DNA from: an uncultured Muribaculaceae bacterium
GTDB lineage: Bacteria; Bacteroidota; Bacteroidia; Bacteroidales; Muribaculaceae
Direction: 5' to 3'
Length of the DNA: 9,104 nt
Assembly: GCA_947177435.1 (NCBI GenBank)
Contig: CAMWUM010000058.1
Span: 1 to 9,104, forward strand
A program made the position numbers and the translations under genes. Each line of letters opens with the position of its first letter. The first letter of the stretch is position 1. This document shows, one piece after another, positions 1-6,606 of this stretch. The notes below the pieces were generated by a model. It saw nothing but the letters and a program-made list of their open reading frames with translations. It was not told the origin of the DNA and did not search any database.

Positions 1-153
1 GTGCCCGTCGTTGCCGGCGGTGCGCAGTGCGAAAAATACCGTCTCGGCGGGGTACGTCAAGTCGCGGCTGTCGGTAAGCAGCGCCGACACCATCCCATCG
101 TCATGGCTCTCAACGCCAATAAAACTCGCTATTTTCGAAGCTTTCAATATCAT
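1..153 (-). CDS. murF: MurF, probably the N-terminus of a MurF-Alr fusion (partial, runs off the left edge)
   Basis: Not a long ORF in the window: only the first 51 codons are present. Translation from the ATG at 153-151 begins MILKASKIASFIGVE and continues through LLTDSRDLTYPAETVFFAL to a final NDGH at the window edge. The TDSR motif, then a hydrophobic FFAL strand and NDGH, is the N-terminal substrate-binding region of MurF ligases. These add D-Ala-D-Ala to the UDP-MurNAc-tripeptide in the cytoplasm. From memory, this exact pattern (LLTDSR, PEET-FFAL, NDGH) is that of the Bacteroidetes proteins in which MurF is fused to alanine racemase; the racemase half would lie outside the window, so the fusion is inference. 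The ATG overlaps the stop of the Cys-rich gene at 150-305 by ATGA, implying translational coupling, with a purine-rich GGAAAAGC run just upstream. Confidence 0.85.
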   Translation of the reverse strand, partial: MILKASKIASFIGVESHDDGMVSALLTDSRDLTYPAETVFFALRTAGNDGH

Positions 154-305
154 GCTTTTCCTTTTTTCTTGTCGCAGTTGGTCAATTCGCAGCCGGTGCA
201 GGAGGAGCAGGGGGAGGAGGGCTTTTTGCGGAGGCGGCGGATTATCCAGATGATGGCGAGGGTGAGGACAAGGATTACGCCCGTCCATTGCAGCAGATCG
301 TTCAT
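150..305 (-). CDS. Small single-pass Cys-rich membrane protein (FeoB-associated-like)
   Basis: A 51-residue protein. Residues 4-22 form one hydrophobic helix (TGVILVLTLAIIWII), followed by a strongly basic stretch (RRLRKK, 23-28). A short tail carries four cysteines spaced C33-x2-C36-x2-C39-x4-C44 and ends in a lysine-rich DKKKGKA. The positive-inside rule puts the Cys tail in the cytoplasm. Size, topology and Cys spacing resemble the small FeoB-associated Cys-rich membrane proteins, which are proposed to bind metal or an iron-sulfur centre. No feoA or feoB is visible nearby, so an iron role is not supported by context. The start ATG (305-303) overlaps the topB stop as ATGA, and its own stop overlaps the murF ATG in the same way. 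This double coupling is the best evidence that the ORF is real. The function is unknown. Confidence 0.75.
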   Translation of the reverse strand: MNDLLQWTGVILVLTLAIIWIIRRLRKKPSSPCSSCTGCELTNCDKKKGKA

Positions 306-2359
306 TGTCCTGTCATTTTATCGTAAATTTCTTGGGCGGTGAGCGTTGCGGGGTACTCGGCGAAGTCGAGGCGGAAGTCGCAACCCTCGGCATAGCGGCT
401 GCATCCGTAGGCCGCGCGGCCTTTCAGCAGATGGCCCTTCTTGCATTTGGGGCACTTGATGGACTCGAGCGAGGCCACCTTTTTCTTGCGCGTGCGCTTG
501 GGCTTCTTTGGCTTGGGCTCCTCAGCAGTCGCTGGTGTAGCAGTGCCTTGGCGGTTGTCAACGTCAATCTTTTGGCTGGAATTGTCAGAAAGCACGTTGA
601 ACACAATTTGGGAAATCAACTCCTTGAGTTCGCCAATGAACTCGCCGGCCGAGTACTGGCCACGCTCGATGCGGCGCAACTTGTTCTCCCACAGGCCAGT
701 CAGTTTTGCGCTCTTGAGCAGTTCGTCCTTGATGGTGCCGATCAGAGCGATGCCGGCGGCAGATGCCATTATGTTTTTGCGCTCGCGGTAAATATAGCGG
801 CGCTTGAAGAGCGTCTCGATGATGGCCGCGCGGGTTGACGGACGGCCAATGCCGTTCTCCTTCATAGCCTCGCGAAGCGCCTCGTCGTCAACCGTCTTTC
901 CGGCCGACTCCATGGCTCGCAGCAGCGTGCCCTCGGTGTAATACTTAGGTGGCTGGGTGGTCTTTTTGACCAGCGAGGGGGTGTGCGGGCCCTGCTCGCC
1001 GACGGTGAACGGGGGCAGAATCTTGTCGTCGCTATCCTGATTGTCAGGCTCTTGCTTGGCTTCGTTCTGGAAAAGCACGCGCCAGCCTGGATCGTTGATC
1101 ACCTTGCCCGTAGCCTTGAACTCAACCTTACCGGCGTGGCCGATGACTGTGGTGGTGGTGAACGAGCAGTCGGGATAGAAAGCGGCGATGAAGCGCAGGG
1201 CAATCAGGTGGTAGAGCGGACGCTCGTTGCCTGTCAGCCCGCTCGGCGACACGCCCGTGGGGATGATGGCGTGGTGGTCGGTAACCTTGCTGTTGTCAAA
1301 CACCTTCTTGCTCTTGGGGATGGATTTGAGAGCCAGCACAGGGGCCGTTAGGGCCGCGTAAGGCTGCATATTGCGCAGTATCTCAGGTACTTTCTTGTAA
1401 ATATCGTCGGTGAGATAAGTGGTGTCGACGCGCGGGTAGGTAGTTACTTTCTTTTCGTATAGGCTCTGGATTAGGCGCAGCGTCTCGTCGGCCGTCCATC
1501 CCCATTTCTTGTTGCATTCCACCTGCAGCGAGGTGAGGTCAAACAGTCTCGGGGGCGCTTCGCGGCCCTTCTTCTCCTGCGTGTCGGCCACGACGAACGG
1601 CAGGTCTTTGATGCCGTCGATTACCGCCTGGGCTTCGGCCTGCGATTTCCATTTTTTGCCGGAGGCGGAGAATTGGACGTCGCGGTAGAGGGTGCGCAGT
1701 TCGTAGTAATCCTCGGGCTTGAAGTTGGTGATTTCGAAATGCCGCTGTACGATGAGGGCGAGAGTAGGGGTCTGCACGCGGCCGATGGACAGGACAGAAC
1801 CCGACGAGGCGTACTTCTGCGAATACAGGCGTGTGCAGTTCATGCCCAGGAGCCAGTCGCCGATGGCGCGCGAAAGGCCTGCGAGGTAGAGGTTTTCGAA
1901 GTCGCTTTCGGGGCGCAGGTGAGCAAAGCCCTCGCGGATAGAGTCCTCGGTGAGCGACGAAATCCACAGCCTTTTCACCGGGCACTTCACGCCCGCCTTC
2001 TGCATTACCCAGCGCTGGATTAGTTCGCCCTCCTGGCCGGCATCGCCGCAGTTGATGACCTCGTCGGCCTGGGCTATCAGGCCCTCGATGGCGTGGAATT
2101 GCCGCTCGATTGACTCCTGCGGGATGATCTTGATGCCGAACTTTGGCGGAATCATGGGCAATGCGGCCAGCGACCACCGCTTCCAGAGAGGAGTGTAGTC
2201 GGCCGGCTCCTTGAGGCAGCAAAGGTGGCCGTAGGTCCACGTCACCTTGTAAGGGCAGTCGGGACCGCCCTCGTACCAGCCTTCGCGGCGCACCCTGGCG
2301 CCCAGCAGGTCGCCGATGTCCTTAGCCACGCTCGGTTTCTCAGTAATGCAAACAATCAT
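302..2359 (-). CDS. topB: DNA topoisomerase III (type IA)
   Basis: A 685-residue type IA topoisomerase, which passes single DNA strands through a transient 5'-phosphotyrosyl break and decatenates replication or recombination intermediates in the cytoplasm. The Toprim domain starts at residue 1 with MIVCITEKPSVAKDI (catalytic Glu7) and has the acidic motif at 106-112, DAGQEGE. The usual family form is DxxREGE, so the Arg is Gln here and the second Asp of DxD is Gly, as is common for Bacillus- and Bacteroides-type TopB. The strand-passage domain includes SIGRVQTPTLAL (191-202), the active-site Tyr308 in TTYPR, HHAIIPTG (362-369) and GIGRPSTRAAII (503-514). A basic linker near 616-627 leads to one C-terminal zinc ribbon (Cys636, 639, 653, 660). 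The start is fixed because the Toprim strand begins at Met1. It is the first gene of an operon with the Cys-rich gene and murF, and has its own promoter at 2364-2394. Confidence 0.97.
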   Translation of the reverse strand: MIVCITEKPSVAKDIGDLLGARVRREGWYEGGPDCPYKVTWTYGHLCCLKEPADYTPLWKRWSLAALPMIPPKFGIKIIPQESIERQFHAIEGLIAQADEVINCGDAGQEGELIQRWVMQKAGVKCPVKRLWISSLTEDSIREGFAHLRPESDFENLYLAGLSRAIGDWLLGMNCTRLYSQKYASSGSVLSIGRVQTPTLALIVQRHFEITNFKPEDYYELRTLYRDVQFSASGKKWKSQAEAQAVIDGIKDLPFVVADTQEKKGREAPPRLFDLTSLQVECNKKWGWTADETLRLIQSLYEKKVTTYPRVDTTYLTDDIYKKVPEILRNMQPYAALTAPVLALKSIPKSKKVFDNSKVTDHHAIIPTGVSPSGLTGNERPLYHLIALRFIAAFYPDCSFTTTTVIGHAGKVEFKATGKVINDPGWRVLFQNEAKQEPDNQDSDDKILPPFTVGEQGPHTPSLVKKTTQPPKYYTEGTLLRAMESAGKTVDDEALREAMKENGIGRPSTRAAIIETLFKRRYIYRERKNIMASAAGIALIGTIKDELLKSAKLTGLWENKLRRIERGQYSAGEFIGELKELISQIVFNVLSDNSSQKIDVDNRQGTATPATAEEPKPKKPKRTRKKKVASLESIKCPKCKKGHLLKGRAAYGCSRYAEGCDFRLDFAEYPATLTAQEIYDKMTGQ

Positions 2360-2363
2360 GCGG

Positions 2364-2394
2364 CAAAATTACGAAAATTTCCCCGCATGACAAA
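2364..2394 (-). promoter_or_regulatory. Bacteroidetes sigma-ABfr-type promoter of topB
   Basis: Read on the minus strand, TTTG (2394-2391) is followed after exactly 19 bases by TAATTTTG (2371-2364), a full match to the Bacteroidetes primary-sigma consensus TTTG / TAnnTTTG. Only four bases (CCGC) separate the -7 box from the topB ATG, so transcription should begin at or within a few bases of the start codon. The -33 box is also the T-run of the upstream operon's terminator. Confidence 0.72.
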
Positions 2395-2421
2395 ATGAAT
2401 GCGCCGCGGGGCGGCGCATTC
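2391..2421 (-). terminator. Intrinsic terminator of the ECF / beta-barrel operon
   Basis: An 11-bp perfect stem (2397-2407 with 2411-2421, mostly G and C) closes a 3-base loop. On the minus strand it is followed by ATTTTG, a short T-run suited to stopping transcripts from the receptor gene that ends at 2456. In the plus direction the hairpin is followed by GGGG, so it should act only on the minus strand. The T-run overlaps the topB -33 box. Confidence 0.68.
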
Positions 2422-2455
2422 GGGGCGGGTAGGGGGGTCTTAACACGCTGGGGGG

Positions 2456-4675
2456 TTATTTGCTGGGGGAAGAAGAGGAGGACTGGACGTCGTCGTTGCT
2501 GATGCTTTTGGTCTTTTTGACGCTGGCCTGGAGCGAGCCGAAGCGGAAGGAGACTCGCACCGAGGCGTAGGAGTTGGCGTATGACCTGTTGATGTTGTAC
2601 CCGTCGCGGCCGCTGTTGAATGATTCGGTGCGGAACACGGACCTGCGCGGACCGAACGGGTTTTGAGTCGAGAGTTGCACGGTGAGACGATCATCCTTGA
2701 GCCAAGAGCGCTGGAGCGACAGGCTGTGGTCGAAGCAACTCCAACCGACGCACTCGTACTTGCTGTAGGGGCCCGAGCCGCCACCGCCCCAATAGCTAAG
2801 GCCTACGTTGGCACGCAGTTTCCACGGCAGCTTTTGTGTCAACTGGGCGTAAATGTAAGGATACCAGCCTGAATTTTTGACGGTGGTTCCGGGCTCGTGT
2901 CCGGGATTGCGCGCGGAGCTGTGGCGAACCGAGCCGTTGAACATTACAGAACTTTTGTCAGAGATGGTCCACTGGGCGTAAGCGCTGAAGCCGTAGTTGA
3001 AGTTCTTGCCGACATTTTCGTAAGTGCTGTACATAACGTTGTCCTTAGCGTATAGCACATTGGAAATGCCGTTGTTGGAGAAGTCGATGTAAGCCGAGAT
3101 GTCGAGGTTAAGCTTCTGCTTCATCAGCGAGTAGTTGGCGTTGATGTTGTGATTTTTGGCGCTGTGCAGGTAGGGGTTGCCTTGCGAGACGGAGGTGGGC
3201 GTCTGTGAGACGGAGGGATCGAGGTACCATATGCCGGGGCGGTTGATGCGCATGCCGTAGCTGAACTTGAAGCTGTGGGAGTCATTGATGTTCCAGTTGA
3301 CGGCGGCGTTAGGCACGATGTCGTTGAAGTTGGAGGCGTACTTGGGCGTTTTTCCTACCTTAGACTCGCCGCCGAGGCGCGAGAACTCATATCGCACGCC
3401 GGCACGGAGGCCTACCTTGCCAAATGTCGCGCGCCAGTCGGCATAGAGCGATGCCACGTGGGTCTGGGAGATGAAGTCAGTCTCGTCTGTTTGCCATCCG
3501 ATGTAATCCTGAGTGGTCAGGCCGCGGCTGCGGCGGTAGATGTACTTGGCGCCGAAGTCCATCTTATGTTTTTTGCCGAAAGGCCTGGCCCAGTCGAGCT
3601 GCGCGGTGTGTTCCTGTCCGCGAGAGTTGCTGAGGGTGTTTGTGCCGGAGTAAGGGAAGGTCGTACCGAAGACGTCGTAATATTCCGTCTCGCTGTCGTC
3701 GTGGCTGTTAGAGTAGCAGAACATATACGACAGGGTGATTGACTCGTCTTTTAGGCGCGTGCTGCGCTGATAGTTGACGCCGGCCTGCTGGTAGTTGTAT
3801 TTGGCGTTGGGCTGGCTCCATTCAGTTTTGTAGCTGTAGACGGGCGAGCCGTCGGGATTGGCAAGCGAGGTGAATGACGACGAAGAGAAGTCTTGGTCGG
3901 AGGTGTTGCCGGAGTATTCGATGGTGAGCAGGTTGAGCGTGTCGATTTCGAGGCTCGAGTCGAAGCCCCAGTAGCAAGACGAGTACTGTCCGTCGCTTGC
4001 GGAGGTGTTGTCCATCTTTTGCCCGGTATCGGCAAAGGTGTAGTGTCCTTCGCTGCGACCTCGGGTGCTGGGGCCGCTGGAGTGGTACACGCCGGCATAG
4101 GGGGCGATGGTGAACTTGTCGACCTGCGTGGTCAGGAAGCCGTTGAGGTAGTTGGGATAATAGTTGAGGGTGTTGGCGCTGGTTGAAACCGTGCCGGCCA
4201 CGCCGCGCAGCGAGGTGTTTTCGTTGGTGACAATGTTCAGGATGGCCGACACGCCCTCTGCGTCCTCGCGCGCTCCGGGGTCAGTGATCACTTCGATGCG
4301 TTTTATTGACGATGCGGGGATGCTGCGGAACAGTTCCTTGGCATTGTTGGAGAACGAGGCGTTGGGGCGTCCGTTGCGGTATATCTTGTAGTCAGACGAG
4401 CCATTGACCAGGATGGTGCCGTCGGGCTGCACGGTCACCAGAGGCACCTTTTTGAGGATGTCGAGCAGGGGCGACGTCTTGGATTCGTCGTCGGCCTGCA
4501 CGTCGTAGCTCACTCGGTCTATCTCCTTGCTCACCAGGCGGCGCTGGGCTGTGACGGTGATTTCGTAAAGGCCGACTGTATCCCAGTCGATGGAGTCGAC
4601 GTATTCGTCAAGGGTGTGTCCCGCGAAGGCAGGCATTGAACAGAGGAGAGATAGGACGAGGATTAATGGCTTCAT
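2456..4675 (-). CDS. Outer-membrane beta-barrel / TonB-dependent receptor-like protein
   Basis: A 739-residue secreted protein with signal peptide 1-18 (MKPLILVLSLLCSMPAFA, cleaved before GH). A plug-like domain spans about 37-152: ITVTAQRRLV, then VPLVTVQPDGTILVNG, IYRNGRP, and IKRIEVITDPGAREDAEGVSAILNIVT, the last being the classic end of a TonB-receptor plug. Residues from about 160 to 715 are alternating aromatic beta-strands, ending in YASVRVSFRFGSL. It fits the Bacteroidetes outer membrane beta-barrel family (OMP_b-brl_3), which are putative TonB-dependent transporters. Unlike many relatives it has no CarboxypepD_reg domain before the plug. About 24 residues follow the last strand, ending in a serine run (SSSSSPSK). 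It is the last gene of the operon, and its ATG overlaps the stop of the preceding gene by ATGA. The substrate cannot be read from the sequence. Confidence 0.87.
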   Translation of the reverse strand: MKPLILVLSLLCSMPAFAGHTLDEYVDSIDWDTVGLYEITVTAQRRLVSKEIDRVSYDVQADDESKTSPLLDILKKVPLVTVQPDGTILVNGSSDYKIYRNGRPNASFSNNAKELFRSIPASSIKRIEVITDPGAREDAEGVSAILNIVTNENTSLRGVAGTVSTSANTLNYYPNYLNGFLTTQVDKFTIAPYAGVYHSSGPSTRGRSEGHYTFADTGQKMDNTSASDGQYSSCYWGFDSSLEIDTLNLLTIEYSGNTSDQDFSSSSFTSLANPDGSPVYSYKTEWSQPNAKYNYQQAGVNYQRSTRLKDESITLSYMFCYSNSHDDSETEYYDVFGTTFPYSGTNTLSNSRGQEHTAQLDWARPFGKKHKMDFGAKYIYRRSRGLTTQDYIGWQTDETDFISQTHVASLYADWRATFGKVGLRAGVRYEFSRLGGESKVGKTPKYASNFNDIVPNAAVNWNINDSHSFKFSYGMRINRPGIWYLDPSVSQTPTSVSQGNPYLHSAKNHNINANYSLMKQKLNLDISAYIDFSNNGISNVLYAKDNVMYSTYENVGKNFNYGFSAYAQWTISDKSSVMFNGSVRHSSARNPGHEPGTTVKNSGWYPYIYAQLTQKLPWKLRANVGLSYWGGGGSGPYSKYECVGWSCFDHSLSLQRSWLKDDRLTVQLSTQNPFGPRRSVFRTESFNSGRDGYNINRSYANSYASVRVSFRFGSLQASVKKTKSISNDDVQSSSSSPSK

Positions 4676-5481
4676 TGTTGCAGGTTCTTAATGCAATTTT
4701 TTATAATGGTGATTGTTACGGAGTCTTTGCTCTTTTCGAGGTCAGGCAGCATGCTGTTGAGCACGTCGATGGCCGTGTCTTTGTCGGCCTGGGTGGGCGC
4801 GGCCTTGGTGAGATCGAAGATTTGTCCGGCTATGAATTGGCGTGCCGTGGGGCTGCCTTTCTCTATTGTGGTTACGAAGGACATGAATTTGGAGAACCAG
4901 GATTGATCCCAATCATACACGCCATTCGAGTAATATGAGTCCATCGAAGGCTGCTGAGTTTTCTGCGACTGCGACTGCCGGTATTTCAGCGTGGTGGCGT
5001 AGGTAATCATGAATGTGCCTGTGTACTTGTCGCCTGCGTTGATCCAGTCGAGCGAGTATGAGTAACGGCAGTTGCCTTCGGGGTCTTCGGGGTCGAGGAA
5101 GAGGCAATACTTGTAATTCGAACCTTTCTTGGATCCGACGTAGGCCGTGCCGGTATTTCCCGTGGTGCCCACGGCCAGCTGTATCTCGTCGGCACGGGTG
5201 GTTATGCCTTGGTTGACGGAGTAGGCATGGTCGGCGTCGGTGTCGAATGCCTTTGCAAAGCTCTCGATTAATTGAAACCTGTTCTTGGGTACGGAGAAGG
5301 ACCAGTACTCCACGTGGTAGGTCTTTTTTCCGGTCTCAGGATCTTTATCGATTGAGTGCTTCTCGCTGTCGATGGTCACGTCGGACTGGGTCTCAAAGTT
5401 TTTCCAGGCCTTCATTATGTTTTGCTGTGCGGCGGCGGTCAGGGGCAGCAGCAGGGCTAGGAGGAATATTTTTGCTTTCAT
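4672..5481 (-). CDS. Secreted protein of unknown function in an ECF sigma operon
   Basis: A 269-residue protein I cannot place in a named family with confidence. I chose the ATG at 5481, not the in-frame one at 5577, because it opens a clean signal peptide (MKAKIFLLALLLPLTAAA, cleaved before QQ near residue 18). The longer form would also run into the preceding gene. No Cys follows the signal, so it is not a lipoprotein; it is probably periplasmic. The mature part starts with a helix (IMKAWKNFETQSDV), then a strand-rich segment (KKTYHVEYWSFSVP, 52-65), AYSVNQG (86-92) and CLFLDPEDPEGN (126-137). A Gln/Ser-rich linker (168-179) leads to a helical C-terminal half. The layout recalls uncharacterised Bacteroidales proteins with an MKAW-FE and KDPETG pattern. 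It begins 19 bp after the probable anti-sigma gene and overlaps the receptor gene by ATGA, so a shared function with the receptor is likely. Confidence 0.8.
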   Translation of the reverse strand: MKAKIFLLALLLPLTAAAQQNIMKAWKNFETQSDVTIDSEKHSIDKDPETGKKTYHVEYWSFSVPKNRFQLIESFAKAFDTDADHAYSVNQGITTRADEIQLAVGTTGNTGTAYVGSKKGSNYKYCLFLDPEDPEGNCRYSYSLDWINAGDKYTGTFMITYATTLKYRQSQSQKTQQPSMDSYYSNGVYDWDQSWFSKFMSFVTTIEKGSPTARQFIAGQIFDLTKAAPTQADKDTAIDVLNSMLPDLEKSKDSVTITIIKNCIKNLQQ

Positions 5482-5500
5482 ATATGTATGGTTTATTTTT

Positions 5501-6130
5501 TTACTGTGCGGTAAGGAGGGAAAGTTCGGGCCCGTCAATCTGGAAGTCGGGGACGGGCAGGTCTTCGGGGAAGTCAATGTCGAGGGTGGCGGCGATGTTG
5601 CGGTAGTACTCGGCGCGTATCATCGCTATCTCGTTATCGACGCGGGCCTGCATTACGACAGGGTCGATTTCCTCGACCTTGGGTTCGGCGGCCTTGGGCT
5701 TGTGAGCGACGGCCTTTGGCACGGGCGTTGGGGCCTGCGCCACCATCATGGGGGCGGGCTCGGCCTCGACCACCAGCACGAGCGTGTCGCGCAGGGTGGT
5801 GTCGAAGAGCGCAATGTTCTCGTTGACTGAGCCTTGGCGCAAGCCCAAGAATGCGGCGGCAGCGCCGATGGCTACGGCGATGACGGCGGCGGCGCGCCAC
5901 AGGGCGGGCTTGCGCCTTCGGGGGGATATGGTTTGGCGGCGGAATGCCTGCCACTCGGCCTCGACGTCGCACTCGGGCGCGGGCTGGGCGGCAGCCTTGA
6001 GCAGAGCGGCAGCCGACAAGAGTTGACGCAGGCCGGGGTCGGCCATAATGGCGTCTGCCTCCTCAGCCGTCAGCAGCTGTGGCTCGCTGAGGGCTTTTTC
6101 GATTAAGCGGTCTTGCTGGTCCTGTGTCAT
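5501..6130 (-). CDS. Probable anti-sigma factor, single-pass membrane protein
   Basis: A 209-residue protein. Residues 1-70 are a soluble, mostly helical domain (RLIEKALSEPQLLTAEEADAIM, then LRQLLSAAALLKAAAQ). RRRK at 71-74 precedes one transmembrane helix at about 77-97 (ALWRAAAVIAVAIGAAAAFLG). The periplasmic part has a Pro/Lys/Ala-rich linker (126-152) and a short helical tail with ARVDNEIAMIRAEYYRN. The basic residues before the helix place the N-terminus in the cytoplasm, where it could hold the sigma factor. The role rests on position: its ATG overlaps the sigma gene's stop by ATGA. No FecR domain and no zinc anti-sigma (HxxxCxxC) motif is visible, so this is a non-canonical member or a membrane protein co-expressed with the sigma factor. 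Sequence alone does not prove sigma binding. Confidence 0.65.
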   Translation of the reverse strand: MTQDQQDRLIEKALSEPQLLTAEEADAIMADPGLRQLLSAAALLKAAAQPAPECDVEAEWQAFRRQTISPRRRKPALWRAAAVIAVAIGAAAAFLGLRQGSVNENIALFDTTLRDTLVLVVEAEPAPMMVAQAPTPVPKAVAHKPKAAEPKVEEIDPVVMQARVDNEIAMIRAEYYRNIAATLDIDFPEDLPVPDFQIDGPELSLLTAQ

Positions 6131-6606
6131 GGCTTGGTTGTGTTGAAATGCGTTCTAAGTGTCTTTAAGGCGTTGACTATGTGTTTGTTTATCGAAGCAA
6201 CCGAGAGGTTGAGGTGCGATGCTGCCTCTTTGTAGGAGCGTTGGCCGTCGAATACTGTGTGTATCACTTGGCGTTCGCGTTCTGTGAGTTTGGCCAGCGC
6301 CGTGGGCAGCTCTTCGAGGCGCTGGTCGGGTGAGTCCGGCGGGTCGAACTCAACCTGGTAGAGTTTGCGTATGCGTTCGCGGTTTGTCTGCTGCTCGATG
6401 CGGTTGTAGCAGGCGTTGCGCACTGCGCGGTAGACGAAGGCGTCGGGGTTGAGCACCGGTACGCGGGTCTCCCAGAGGCTGGCGAAGACCTGCTGGGCTA
6501 CGTCGCGGGCTTCCTCCCGGTCGTAGAGCAGGCTCATTGCCAGCCCCAATGCCTGCGGGAAGCATCGCTTGTATATTGTCTCGAACTGCTCTTCGTCAAA
6601 TGCCAT
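6127..6606 (-). CDS. ECF-family RNA polymerase sigma-70 factor
   Basis: A 159-residue protein, the normal size for an ECF sigma factor containing only regions 2 and 4. Region 2 spans about 7-75: FETIYKRCFPQALGLAMSLL, then DREEARDVAQQVFASLWE, the core-binding 2.2 helix, and the DNA-melting segment PDAFVYRAVRNACYNRI. Region 4 spans about 98-155: LTERERQVIHTVFDGQRSYKEAASHLNLSVASINKHIVNALKTLR, a helix-turn-helix for the -35 element. The pattern matches the expanded Bacteroidetes ECF group (RNA polymerase sigma-70 factor, Bacteroides expansion family). It is the first gene of the four-gene operon, with a 4-bp overlap to the probable anti-sigma gene. It diverges from the porin gene across 131 bp. 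Autoregulation is likely from family habit, but no autoregulatory promoter could be recognised. Confidence 0.94.
   Translation of the reverse strand: MAFDEEQFETIYKRCFPQALGLAMSLLYDREEARDVAQQVFASLWETRVPVLNPDAFVYRAVRNACYNRIEQQTNRERIRKLYQVEFDPPDSPDQRLEELPTALAKLTERERQVIHTVFDGQRSYKEAASHLNLSVASINKHIVNALKTLRTHFNTTKP

Noticed and set aside
1..838. Plus-strand open frames over murF, the Cys-rich gene and the end of topB
   Set aside because: They are antisense to three well supported minus-strand genes and show no domain or signal.
1539..2240. A 233-codon open frame on the minus strand inside topB
   Set aside because: It lies wholly within topB in another frame, is rich in Arg, Pro and His as expected from a shifted GC-rich gene, and has no recognisable motif.
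302..2359. topB as part of a conjugative element
   Set aside because: Mobile elements of this order can carry topB, but here it is coupled to murF, with no transfer gene, integrase or attachment repeat in the window.
5482..5577. Upstream in-frame ATG that would lengthen the secreted protein by 32 residues
   Set aside because: The extra residues are polar and Pro-rich, would bury the signal peptide, and overlap the preceding gene; the ATG at 5481 gives a normal signal peptide.
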